A DNA stretch of 64,000 bases from assembly GCA_002722255.1 (NCBI GenBank), contig PBLD01000002.1, positions 32,972-96,971 of the forward strand. Reading direction: 5' to 3'. Numbering within the stretch: the first letter of the stretch is position 1; each line of letters opens with the position of its first letter. Position numbers and translations under genes: made by a program. Below are positions 40,414 to 49,568 of the stretch, piece after piece. The notes under the pieces are model-generated. The model was given only the letters and a program-made list of their open reading frames with translations. It was not told where the DNA came from and made no database searches. The DNA is from Winogradskyella sp. Lineage in GTDB: Bacteria; Bacteroidota; Bacteroidia; Flavobacteriales; Flavobacteriaceae.

Positions 40414-42846
40414 ATGAAAATACATAAGTTGTTTTTGTTTGGTGCATTAGTACTATCATTTAGTCTATTTGCTCAAGACGCTCCGCCAGAAATTAGTGTA
40501 ACAGGTGAACAGTATTATTGTTCAGATACACCAATGAATATTGTAACATCTGTATCTATTACAGACCCAAATCCAGAAGATACAACCTTGCAACAAGTGT
40601 TTGTTCAAATAGCGGAGGGTTATGAGTTAGGTGAAGATACATTAGTTTTAAGTGGTGTACATCCAAATATTACTTCAACCTGGAATGCAGCTCAAGGACA
40701 GTTAGCGTTATTTGGACCAGCAACGTTTGCTGAGTTTGAATCTGCAATTGAAGATGTGCTTTTTCAGACCACACAAGTCAATTTTTCTGAAGACAAGCAA
40801 TTTTCGATCAACTTAGGAAATGCGAACTACTTACCAAGTACAGGACATTATTATTTTTATGTTTCTAGTCCTGGTATAACCTGGACAGAAGCAAGAGATG
40901 CAGCTGCAAATCAAAATTACTACGGATTAACAGGGTATTTAGCCACAATAACATCAGAAGAAGAAGCACAATTGTCAGGTGAACAAACCTCTGGTACAGG
41001 ATGGATTGGTGCATCTGATGCAGAAACAGAAGGAACATGGAAGTGGGAAACTGGTCCTGAAGCAGGTACTGTTTTTTGGCAGGGCGCTGCTAATGGAAAT
41101 CCAGTAAATGGGGAATTTTCATTTTGGAATTCTGGCGAACCGAATAATGCAGGAGACGAAGATTATGCACATATAACTTCACCAAGTATTGGTATACTTG
41201 GGTCTTGGAATGACTTAGCTGTTACAGGAGATACAAATCCAGGTGGAGCTTATCATCCGCAAGGCTACATTGTAGAGTTTGGTGGTTTACCTAATGAACC
41301 AGAAATAAATCTTTCGGCTAATAGTACCATCATTACACCTAGAATTTTATCTGAAGATATAACAGTTTGTGGCGTAGAGCAGGTAACTATAGCAGTAGAA
41401 TCTTCTACCAATAATGCAGATTGGTATACTTCAGAGACAGCCGCAGTGCCTGTGCATTCTGGTACAACGTATGATGTTTCTTTAACAGAAACTACGACGT
41501 ATTGGATATTGCCAGTAGTGCCAGCATGTATTGGTAATACACAGCGTTATCCTGTAACCGTTTATGTTAACGCAGTACCAGAGACTAATGATATAACAAT
41601 TATTCAGTGCGAAGATGAAGTTATAGATGGTTCTACAAATTTTAATCTGAGTGAGTATAATGATGCAATTGTAAGTGGCGATTTGTCTAATATAGAGGTT
41701 GCATACTTTTCTGATGCTGAATTTTTAAATCAGATCGATGATCAGAATTATATAAATTCATTCAATAATCAAACAATTTATGCATTAGTAACTAATGCGT
41801 TAACACAATGTAGTAATCAGGCTGAGGTAGTTTTGATTGTTAATACAGCGTTGTCTCCATCAGTTAGTATAGAAGAATGTGATAATTTAGAAGAAACAGG
41901 TTTAGTAACGTTTGATCTTACGGTAGCAGAAACAGCTATTTATGCAAACGAAGGATTCGATAAGCAAGTAGAAGGTTTTTATGAAACTTATAATGATGCT
42001 CTTTTACTTCAAAATCCTTTAAATAATAACTATAATAATAGTCAACCTTACTATCAAGTAGTTTATGCTCGTGTTCAGCAAGATGGTAATTGTCATAGTA
42101 TAGTAGAAGTGGAGTTGAATGTTGAGCCACTTCCAGAACTTATGGAAGATGAAACAGTCTATTATTGTTTGAACACATTTCCAGAGACCATTTCATTATA
42201 TGGAGGTATTATTAATGATGTACCTAACAATTATTATTATAATTGGTCTACTGGAGAGACAACAATTAATATAGATATTAACGAGCCAGGAGCTTATACC
42301 GTAGAAGTAACAAGACCTAACGGTTGCACCAATCAAAGAACTATAACGGTATTACCATCTAGTACTGCAGTGGTAGAAACTATTGAGGTGTCAGACGCTT
42401 CGGAGTATAATACAATTACAATTCTAACATCAGGTGAAGGAGAATATCTTTATGCTTTAAATGATGAAAATGGACCATACCAAGAGTCTAATACTTTTGA
42501 AGATGTAGCATCAGGTGTATACACGGTTTATATCAAAGATATAAAGGCAGATTGTGGTATTATTTCAGAAGATATATCAGTCTTAGGATTTCCTAAATTC
42601 TTTACACCTAACGGAGATACAATAAACGATACCTGGCAAATTAGTGGGTTTTCTTCTCAGTTTCCTGTAACGGCATCAGTAAAAATCTTTAATAGATTTG
42701 GGAAAATTATTACAGTTTTAAACGCGTCTAATTCGCAATGGGATGGTAGTTACAAAGGTGAAACTTTACCATCTGATGACTATTGGTTTGAAGCAGAATT
42801 AGCAGATGGAAGGACTTTCAAAGGGCACTTTACGCTAAAGCGATAG
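40414..42846 (+). CDS. C-type lectin surface protein with T9SS type B (gliding-motility) C-terminus
   Basis: An 810-residue secreted protein. After the signal peptide (LVLSFSLFAQ) comes a beta-rich module, a C-type lectin-like domain (about 145-290: YFYVSSPGITWTEARDAA, GWIGASDAETEGTWKWETG, FWNSGEPNNAGDEDYAHI), then two or three Ig-like or Cys-containing repeats and a C-terminal type B sorting domain (FPKFFTPNGDTINDTWQISG ... FNRFGKII ... WDGSYKGETLPSDDYWFEAEL). T9SS would place it on the cell surface, where EPN in the lectin domain suggests mannose-type sugar binding. It starts 15 bases after der. Confidence 0.87.
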   Translation: MKIHKLFLFGALVLSFSLFAQDAPPEISVTGEQYYCSDTPMNIVTSVSITDPNPEDTTLQQVFVQIAEGYELGEDTLVLSGVHPNITSTWNAAQGQLALFGPATFAEFESAIEDVLFQTTQVNFSEDKQFSINLGNANYLPSTGHYYFYVSSPGITWTEARDAAANQNYYGLTGYLATITSEEEAQLSGEQTSGTGWIGASDAETEGTWKWETGPEAGTVFWQGAANGNPVNGEFSFWNSGEPNNAGDEDYAHITSPSIGILGSWNDLAVTGDTNPGGAYHPQGYIVEFGGLPNEPEINLSANSTIITPRILSEDITVCGVEQVTIAVESSTNNADWYTSETAAVPVHSGTTYDVSLTETTTYWILPVVPACIGNTQRYPVTVYVNAVPETNDITIIQCEDEVIDGSTNFNLSEYNDAIVSGDLSNIEVAYFSDAEFLNQIDDQNYINSFNNQTIYALVTNALTQCSNQAEVVLIVNTALSPSVSIEECDNLEETGLVTFDLTVAETAIYANEGFDKQVEGFYETYNDALLLQNPLNNNYNNSQPYYQVVYARVQQDGNCHSIVEVELNVEPLPELMEDETVYYCLNTFPETISLYGGIINDVPNNYYYNWSTGETTINIDINEPGAYTVEVTRPNGCTNQRTITVLPSSTAVVETIEVSDASEYNTITILTSGEGEYLYALNDENGPYQESNTFEDVASGVYTVYIKDIKADCGIISEDISVLGFPKFFTPNGDTINDTWQISGFSSQFPVTASVKIFNRFGKIITVLNASNSQWDGSYKGETLPSDDYWFEAELADGRTFKGHFTLKR

Positions 42847-42939
42847 CGAAATTTTATTGTTTTTTTAAGAAATTTCATACGATTTATTCTTTTATTGCGT
42901 TAAAGCTTTAGCTATTTAATTAACCATCAATCAATCTCT

Positions 42940-45717
42940 ATGAAAAAACTAACTTTAGTTTTTGCATTGCTCTTTGCATGTTTTACTTTTTCACAAGAAA
43001 AAACTTTCGAAATTACAGGAACTTTAATAACAGAAGATTCTAATCTGCCAATAGAGTCAGCTACAGTTTACCTCGAACGACTAAAAGACAGTAGTGTTGT
43101 TTCTTATACAATTTCAGACAAAAACGGATTTTTTAAAATTGAAGGACGAACCTTTGATGAGCGTCTTAACTTCTACGCGTCTTATATTGGTTATGGTATC
43201 TATAAAAAGGAAATAGATATAACAAAAGGATCCATAGATTTAAAGACGATCTCTATGCAGCTAGATAATCAGCTAAAGGAAGTGCTTATAAAGTCTACCG
43301 CTCCAATAACTATAAAAAAAGATACTCTAGAGTTTAATGTAAAATCTTTTAAGACAAAAAAGGATGCCACAGTAGAAGATTTGCTTAAGCAATTGCCAGG
43401 TGTAGAAGTAGATGAAGAAGGTAAAATCACAGTAAATGGTAAAGAGGTAAACAAGATTTTAGTAAATGGTAAACCGTTTTTTGGTGACGATCCAACCATA
43501 ACAACAAAGAACCTTACTAAAGATATTATTGAAAAAATTCAAGTCGTTGATACCAAAACAAAGTCCGAAGCATTTACAGGAGAAGCTGGTGACAAAGAAA
43601 ATAAAACCATAAATCTAACTATAAAAGAAGAAAATAATAAAGGTGTTTTTGGTAGAGTAGCTGCAGGTGCTGGTACAGATCAGCGCTATGAATATGCAGG
43701 TATGGTTAACCTTTTTAATAATGATAGACGTATTAGTGTGCTTGCAGGTGGCAATAATATTAATTCACCAGGTTTTAGTTTTGGAGAACTTTCTAAAATG
43801 TTTGGAAACGCAAGTAGCATTTATATTAACAGTAACGGATCTTTTAGGTTTGATGGTCGCTCTTTTGGAGGTGGGCAAGGTATTACAACATCTAGAAGTA
43901 CAGGCTTAAATTATGCCGACGTAATTGGCGAAACTGTTGATATTGCAGCAGATTATTTTAATTCATCAAGTAATTCTGAAAATCAAACCATTTCTGAGCG
44001 CGAAACTATCTTAGCAGATTCAAGATTTTTTACAAATTCGCGTTCAACTTCAAATAATGATACAGACAGCCATTCTGCAAATTTAGAATTTGAGATTGAA
44101 ACAGATTCAACTTTTCAATTAAGTATTGAGCCTTCATTTGGCTATTCTAAAACCAAAACATTCTATAATAGCAATGACGAAACTTTAGATGAGGATTTAG
44201 TGCTTACCAACCAGTCTGCTGTAAACTCTGATGTAGAAAGTTATGCCAGAGAGTTTTCTACAAATATTTCTGCTACAAAACGATTTGGAAGCAAAGGAGC
44301 TTTTATAAAGGCTGAGGTAGAAACAGAAATTAACAAACAAGAAAGTGATGACTATTTAAATTCTGTTGCAGAAATTTTTGGAACAGATCCTGAAACTATA
44401 GTAAGAAATCAATTTACAGATGGTGTTAATGATAGTTATGGTGTTTCTACAGAATTAACCTATAGGTTACCAATAGTAGCAAAAAAGCTCTTTCTAAATT
44501 TTGAATACGAATATTCTAGAGACAAGGAGAATAATAGGCAAAGTACTTTTGATTATAACGACACTTCTGAAGGTTTTGATGACTTCAATACAGAACTAAG
44601 TACAGATTTTGAATATACAGACTCGAGAAGCATACCTAGAGTTGGTGTAACGTATAATGGCGAAAAGTTTTATACAAGATTAAACATAGGTTACAATATC
44701 CGCACATTAGAAAATAATGATTTATTACGACCTCAATTTAATGTTGAGCGACAATTCAAAAATTTAGAAGCGAGTTACAGAGTTAATTATAGATTTAGTC
44801 CTAAAGCATCTGTTTATGCAAGCTACTGGTTAAGTAATAATCCGCCAGGATTGCGTCAATTACAAGCATTTACAGATGTGTCAAATCCATTAAGTGTCAT
44901 TGTTGGTAATCCAAACCTAGAACCATCTAGGAGACATAGCTTTTATGCAGGTTATAATGCTTTCGATTGGCAAAAGCGAACAGGATTTTACGCTAACTTT
45001 AATTCAAATTTTACCAACAATCAAGTAGTTTCTAGAACGGTTGTAGATCCTGAAACTTTAGTAAGAACAACAACCTATGAGAACGTAGATGGTAACTATA
45101 GTTTTGGTATTTCTGGAACATATAGTAAAGAAATAAAGTTAGATACTTTAAAATCTATAAAGCTTAATTTAAGAACTCGCTTTGATAGAAGTAAGAACAT
45201 CAACTTTAATAATGATGTGCAATACGCGAGTACAGTAAATACAATAACTCCAAGATTAGGAATAGATTTTATTTGGGATAAGGTAATGGAATTAAAGCCA
45301 TATTACGAAGTTAATATTTCGAACAACGCCTTTGACATTGAAGCATTTGAAGACCGAAACTTTACACGTCATAATGCAGGATTGAGAACCGCTACCTTTT
45401 TACCTAAAAAGTTTGAATGGGAAAATGATATTAGATTTAGTTATAACCCAAATGTAGCTGAAGGCTTTCAAAAAAGTGCTTGGTTCTGGAACTCTACATT
45501 GACATACAGCATCCTAAAGGATAAAGGGTTGATATCTTTAAAAGTGTACGATTTACTCAACCAAAACACAAACGCAAGGCGTACCGCAACACAAGATTAT
45601 ATACAAGATTATCAAAGCACAGTTTTGCGTCAGTACTTTATGTTAGGCTTTAGTTATAAGTTTAATAGCTTGGGCTCTAAAGGTGAAACAGGAGATGATG
45701 ATTTCTTGATGTTCTAG
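42940..45717 (+). CDS. Outer-membrane beta-barrel protein with carboxypeptidase-like domain (TonB-receptor-like)
   Basis: The 925-residue protein has a signal peptide (LLFACFTFSQ), a CarboxypepD-regulatory-like domain (about 20-115), a plug-like segment (VEDLLKQLPGVEVDEEGKITVNGKEVNKILVNGKPFFGDDP, split at 130-180), and a large barrel ending in aromatic strands (YFMLGFSYKFNSLG). This is the OMP_b-brl_3 type common in Flavobacteriia, related to TonB-dependent receptors. The substrate is unknown. Convergent with the TPM gene; the stops are adjacent. Confidence 0.83.
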   Translation: MKKLTLVFALLFACFTFSQEKTFEITGTLITEDSNLPIESATVYLERLKDSSVVSYTISDKNGFFKIEGRTFDERLNFYASYIGYGIYKKEIDITKGSIDLKTISMQLDNQLKEVLIKSTAPITIKKDTLEFNVKSFKTKKDATVEDLLKQLPGVEVDEEGKITVNGKEVNKILVNGKPFFGDDPTITTKNLTKDIIEKIQVVDTKTKSEAFTGEAGDKENKTINLTIKEENNKGVFGRVAAGAGTDQRYEYAGMVNLFNNDRRISVLAGGNNINSPGFSFGELSKMFGNASSIYINSNGSFRFDGRSFGGGQGITTSRSTGLNYADVIGETVDIAADYFNSSSNSENQTISERETILADSRFFTNSRSTSNNDTDSHSANLEFEIETDSTFQLSIEPSFGYSKTKTFYNSNDETLDEDLVLTNQSAVNSDVESYAREFSTNISATKRFGSKGAFIKAEVETEINKQESDDYLNSVAEIFGTDPETIVRNQFTDGVNDSYGVSTELTYRLPIVAKKLFLNFEYEYSRDKENNRQSTFDYNDTSEGFDDFNTELSTDFEYTDSRSIPRVGVTYNGEKFYTRLNIGYNIRTLENNDLLRPQFNVERQFKNLEASYRVNYRFSPKASVYASYWLSNNPPGLRQLQAFTDVSNPLSVIVGNPNLEPSRRHSFYAGYNAFDWQKRTGFYANFNSNFTNNQVVSRTVVDPETLVRTTTYENVDGNYSFGISGTYSKEIKLDTLKSIKLNLRTRFDRSKNINFNNDVQYASTVNTITPRLGIDFIWDKVMELKPYYEVNISNNAFDIEAFEDRNFTRHNAGLRTATFLPKKFEWENDIRFSYNPNVAEGFQKSAWFWNSTLTYSILKDKGLISLKVYDLLNQNTNARRTATQDYIQDYQSTVLRQYFMLGFSYKFNSLGSKGETGDDDFLMF

Positions 45718-46227
45718 TTAATCCCAAAGAGCAAAAAGAGCATCTAAAGCTTTATCAACTCCTTTGTAATATTGGGTTTTTCTAAATTGAGGAACCATAA
45801 CACTATCAATTATGATTTTGCACTCATAATCTAAAATTGTTTTTTCGGTGCCTAAACCAGTATTTATGGCAATTTTTCTATCGTATCTAGAAATTGTGAT
45901 GAGTAATCCATTATCTTTTTCTTTGGTGCCAATTCCCCAATAATTTGCCACTTCCTTGCCAAATTCCATAATATCTATATGTTTTGGAATAGAATCAATG
46001 GTTAGAATAGCAGTTTGATTTGTGGTTTGCTTTTCGAATTGAATTATTTTATATGCTAATGAATCTCGTTCTGTTTTAGAAAATAATTCAGCAGTATCAT
46101 AAACAATGTTTTGGTTAGCATTTTCTGGAATATCTATACAGATACTAGATTTTGTTTCCTTACAACTTAATAACAGTAGAGAAGCAAAACATAGAATAAA
46201 TAATCTATTGCCAAAAGTCTGAAGCAT
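45718..46227 (-). CDS. TPM-domain lipoprotein
   Basis: The start at 46227 (MLQTFGNRLFILCFASLLLLSCKE) gives a lipoprotein signal and avoids a 7-base overlap with the upstream gene, so it is preferred to 46260. The 169-residue product has a TPM (YgcG/TLP18.3/Psb32) domain: VYDTAELFSKTERDSLAYKI, ..ISRYDRKIAINTGLGTEK... In plants and bacteria such domains are linked to membrane-protein repair or phosphatase activity. Third TPM gene in a row here. Confidence 0.8.
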   Translation of the reverse strand: MLQTFGNRLFILCFASLLLLSCKETKSSICIDIPENANQNIVYDTAELFSKTERDSLAYKIIQFEKQTTNQTAILTIDSIPKHIDIMEFGKEVANYWGIGTKEKDNGLLITISRYDRKIAINTGLGTEKTILDYECKIIIDSVMVPQFRKTQYYKGVDKALDALFALWD

Positions 46228-46253
46228 AAATCTAAAGAAACATATAATACAAA

Positions 46254-47090
46254 TTACCAACCACCAGAGGCACCTCCACCACCAAAGCTTCCGCCTCCGA
46301 AACCACCACCAAAGCCTCCGCCACCAAAGCTTCCACCTGATGAAGAACCGCCAAAAATGCCACCACCAGAAGATGAACCTCTAGAGTAGCTTCCACGTCC
46401 CATATTACTTAATATAATAGCTTCAAGGATGCTTCTGGCATCGTCATCTCTTCGATTACCTTTATTGCCGCCTCGTCCACCACCACGTGTTTTAGAAATG
46501 GCTATGATGAATAAGATGAAAAATATAGCTATAAAAATTATGATTTCAAACGGAAAGCGAACAGCGTTATTTTTTCGGGTCCCTTTGTATTCGCCTTGCA
46601 TTACTTGAAAGATAACATCGACGCCTCTGTTGAGTCCTCCGTTGTAATCGTTTTTCTTAAAGTAGGGTATAATCTCCCTATCTATAATACGTTTGCTCAT
46701 GGCATCAGTTAGCAAATGCTCTACACCTCTTCCTGTATTTATACCAATTTTTTTATCGTCTTTTGCAAGAAGTATAAAAATACCATTGTCTTTATCAGCT
46801 TGTCCAATTCCCCATTTATCTGCCCATCTAGCACCTAGATAATTAATATATTCGCCTCTTGTTGAGCTTATTGTAGCAATAACTATCTGTGTTGAAGTTG
46901 TGTCAGAATAACGTATAAGTTTATCTTCTAAACTATTTTTTTGTAAAGGGCTTAGTAAGTTAATCTCGTCGTAAACACTAGTTTGAAATTCTGGAACGGG
47001 TGGAATTTTATATTGTGCAAAAGTAAATGAAGAGCTAACTAATAATAACAATAGGATAAATCTCTTCAATATGTGTTTTAGCTTTGGCAT
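46254..47090 (-). CDS. TPM-domain membrane protein (YgcG-like) with Gly/Ser-rich tail
   Basis: A 278-residue protein with a signal peptide (LLLLLVSSSFTFAQ), a TPM domain (about 30-170; VYDEINLLSPLQKNSLEDKL, ILLAKDDKKIGINTGRGVE), one membrane helix (IIIFIAIFFILFIIAIS) and a C-terminal tail of Gly/Ser/Phe repeats (GGGGFGGGFGGGSFGGGG). This is the classic YgcG layout. It overlaps the preceding TPM gene by one base. The tail is low-complexity and may vary in length between strains. Confidence 0.86.
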   Translation of the reverse strand: MPKLKHILKRFILLLLLVSSSFTFAQYKIPPVPEFQTSVYDEINLLSPLQKNSLEDKLIRYSDTTSTQIVIATISSTRGEYINYLGARWADKWGIGQADKDNGIFILLAKDDKKIGINTGRGVEHLLTDAMSKRIIDREIIPYFKKNDYNGGLNRGVDVIFQVMQGEYKGTRKNNAVRFPFEIIIFIAIFFILFIIAISKTRGGGRGGNKGNRRDDDARSILEAIILSNMGRGSYSRGSSSGGGIFGGSSSGGSFGGGGFGGGFGGGSFGGGGASGGW

Positions 47091-47527
47091 TATCCTTTAG
47101 AAATTGAATTATCTAATTCGTTATGATCTCCATGTTTCCAAGGAAAATGTAAAGCAAGGACTTTACCAGCTTCAATAATACCATCTATAAGCCCTTGTTT
47201 AAAGTTGCCTTTTTTAAATTGAGAGGCTATTTTATCGCTGGTGGAATTCCAAAAATCAGAACCAACAATATCGTTAATACCTTTGTCTCCATAAATAACA
47301 AAAGCCTTATTATCTACTGCCACATAAATAAGCACACCATTTTGCTCCTTAGTATTATCCATTTTTAGATAATGAAAAACTTCCAAGGCATGTTCGTAAA
47401 TCTCCATGTTGCATTTTTGTTCTATGTGTACACGGATTTCGCCAGAAGTTTCACGTTCTGCAATACGAATGGCTTCAATGATTTCCTGTTCTTCTTGCTG
47501 TGTCAGGAAATCTTCAATGTGTGGCAT
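47090..47527 (-). CDS. Soluble TPM-domain protein
   Basis: A 145-residue protein without signal peptide: TQQEEQEIIEAIRIAERETSGEIRVHIEQKC, NGVLIYVAVDNKAFVIYGDKGI, FKQGLIDGIIEAGKVLALHFP. It is the cytoplasmic TPM member found next to LemA and YgcG-like genes in many Bacteroidota. It starts 11 bases after lemA and probably works with the exported paralogues, though the function of the group is not settled. Confidence 0.82.
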   Translation of the reverse strand: MPHIEDFLTQQEEQEIIEAIRIAERETSGEIRVHIEQKCNMEIYEHALEVFHYLKMDNTKEQNGVLIYVAVDNKAFVIYGDKGINDIVGSDFWNSTSDKIASQFKKGNFKQGLIDGIIEAGKVLALHFPWKHGDHNELDNSISKG

Positions 47528-47538
47528 GATGTGTTGTT

Positions 47539-48123
47539 TTAAAAGTTGAATTCTACATCCACAGGTTTTTCAGCGCCATCCTCAGACTCAAAATAAGCCT
47601 TTTTGTCGAATCCAGCGATTTTTGCAATTAAACTTTTGGGAAAAGTTCTTATATAACTGTTGTAGGGTTTAACAGCTTCGTTAAAACGAGTTCTGGCAAC
47701 ATCAATTCTGTTTTCAGTGCCTTCTAATTGACTTTGAAGTTCTATAAAGTTTTGATTAGCTTTTAAATCAGGGTAACGTTCAACAGTTACTAATAGACTT
47801 TTTAAAGCACCTGAAAGGCCACCTTGAACCTTATTAAATTCAGCTAATTGTTCTGGTGTAACATTGTTTGGATCAATATTAATTGAAGTGGCTTTTGCTC
47901 TTGCTTCAATTACATCTGTTAAAGTGCTTTTTTCAAAATCTGCAGCTCCTTGTACGGTTTTTACCAGATTACCTATTAAATCATTACGTCTTTGATAGCT
48001 ACTTTCTACATCTGCCCATGCTTTACCAACATTTTCATCTAATTCTACAGCGCTATTATATACACCAATTCCCCAGAATAAAGTAACGGCAATGAGTACT
48101 AGAGGGATTAACCATTTTTTCAT
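47539..48123 (-). CDS. lemA: LemA family membrane protein
   Basis: The 194-residue protein has an N-terminal membrane helix (WLIPLVLIAVTLFWGIGVY) and the helical LemA domain (VESSYQRRNDLIGNLVKTVQGAADFEKSTL, LTVERYPDLKANQNFIELQSQLEGTENRI, NEAVKPYNSYIRTFP). LemA usually travels with TPM genes, as here. Length and motifs are standard. Function unknown; envelope maintenance is suspected. Confidence 0.92.
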   Translation of the reverse strand: MKKWLIPLVLIAVTLFWGIGVYNSAVELDENVGKAWADVESSYQRRNDLIGNLVKTVQGAADFEKSTLTDVIEARAKATSINIDPNNVTPEQLAEFNKVQGGLSGALKSLLVTVERYPDLKANQNFIELQSQLEGTENRIDVARTRFNEAVKPYNSYIRTFPKSLIAKIAGFDKKAYFESEDGAEKPVDVEFNF

Positions 48124-48135
48124 AATTGATAAGTT

Positions 48136-48465
48136 TTAAAGTTGTGTTTTTATCTTAATGAGCTGTGCTTTAATGCTTTCCAGCTTTTCAATAATTTCAA
48201 ATTTTTCGAGCGATTGTTTACGTTCTTCTTTTAGATGAGTTTTGGCTCCTTCAAGTGTAAACCCTCTTTCTTTTACAAGATGGTAAATAAATTTAAGATT
48301 CTTAATGTCTTCTGGAGTAAATTTCCTATTACCCTTGGCATTTTTTTTAGGCTTAATAATGTCAAATTCCTTTTCCCAAAATCGAATTAAAGAAGCATTT
48401 ACCTTAAAAGCCTTAGCAACTTCACCAATACCGTAATAGCGTTTTTCTGGAAGATCTATATGCAT
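48136..48465 (-). CDS. MerR-family transcriptional regulator
   Basis: A 109-residue protein with an N-terminal MerR HTH (YYGIGEVAKAFKVNASLIRFWEKEF, then GNRKFTPEDIKNLKFIYHLVKERGFTLEGAKTHL), followed by a short coiled coil and no effector domain. The gene sits between an M23 peptidase and lemA in many flavobacteria. It is one base from the peptidase gene end, so the unit reads peptidase, merR, lemA, tpm genes. Ligand and targets unknown. Confidence 0.87.
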   Translation of the reverse strand: MHIDLPEKRYYGIGEVAKAFKVNASLIRFWEKEFDIIKPKKNAKGNRKFTPEDIKNLKFIYHLVKERGFTLEGAKTHLKEERKQSLEKFEIIEKLESIKAQLIKIKTQL

Positions 48466-48466
48466 A

Positions 48467-49438
48467 TTAATCTAGGGATTGGTTTTCTAACGATGCCTTT
48501 CTTAGTAACTCATTAAATTCTGTGGCAGATAGGTTGCCATAATAGAAGTTTATTGGGTTTATACGCTCGTCATCTTTAAATACTTCGTAATGTAAGTGTG
48601 GTGCTTCTGAGCGTCCTGTGCTGCCTACATATCCAATTATATCGCCTCGTTTTACACGCTGATTAACACGAACATTGTATTTGTACAAGTGTGCGTACAG
48701 AGATACATAACCATAACCATGGTCTATACGAATGTGTTTCCCATACCCAGATGAACTGTTATCTGCACGTTTTACAATACCGTTTCCTGTTGCGTAAACA
48801 GGTGTACCTCTTGGAGCAGTAAAATCCATACCAAAATGAAACTTACGCACTTTAGTAAATGGATCTGTTCTATAACCATAACCCGAAGCCATACGAGTAA
48901 GATTTTCATTTCGTACAGGTTGTATTGCAGGTATAGCTTCAAGAAATTTTTCTTTGTCTTCAGCTAATTTAGCAATCTCATCCAATGATTTGGATTGAAC
49001 AACAATAGCCTTTTCAAGTATGTCTAGTCGTTTATTACTTTCTGCAATGAGTTGTGAGTTATCGTAGCCTTCAAACTTTTTGTAGCGGTTTACACCACCA
49101 AAACCAGCACGTCGTTGCTCTTCAGGAATCGGATTTGCTTCAAAATATAGTCTGTAAATGGCATTATCACGCTCTTCAACATTTTCTAAAGCAGCAATGG
49201 CATCATCCATACGTTTGTTTAATAACTCGTATTGCAATTGCATATTTTGTAATTCTCTGGCTAGTTGACGCTCTTTAGGTGAATCTATATACTGGTTAGA
49301 AATAAAATTAAACAATAAGGCAAAAAGTGCTGCTGCAAGTAAGAAGACAAAAGCATATTTAAACGTTGTTGCTTTTTTACGCTTTATCTTACGATACGAA
49401 AGCGTCTCAGCGTCATAATAATATTTTACCTTAGCCAT
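48467..49438 (-). CDS. M23-family (LytM-type) peptidase, inner-membrane anchored
   Basis: The 323-residue protein has a membrane helix near 28-48 (YAFVFLLAAALFALLFNFI), a coiled coil (about 50-165) and a C-terminal M23 domain (about 185-300) with HFGMDFTAPRGTPVYATGNG (metal His and Asp) and HLHYEVF (HxH). It should cleave or regulate cleavage of peptidoglycan cross-links, or act as an activator of amidases. It is divergent from alaS with 130 bases between. Confidence 0.9.
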   Translation of the reverse strand: MAKVKYYYDAETLSYRKIKRKKATTFKYAFVFLLAAALFALLFNFISNQYIDSPKERQLARELQNMQLQYELLNKRMDDAIAALENVEERDNAIYRLYFEANPIPEEQRRAGFGGVNRYKKFEGYDNSQLIAESNKRLDILEKAIVVQSKSLDEIAKLAEDKEKFLEAIPAIQPVRNENLTRMASGYGYRTDPFTKVRKFHFGMDFTAPRGTPVYATGNGIVKRADNSSSGYGKHIRIDHGYGYVSLYAHLYKYNVRVNQRVKRGDIIGYVGSTGRSEAPHLHYEVFKDDERINPINFYYGNLSATEFNELLRKASLENQSLD

Positions 49439-49568
49439 GTTCTAATTTATACTATTTTTGCACCTAATATGACTACAAAACAGGTGTCTTTTATTAGCGT
49501 AACGACCAAAGATATAAATTGTTTTGTAAATGTGGTAATTAAAACTAAACAAGCTATAATTTCTGTAT

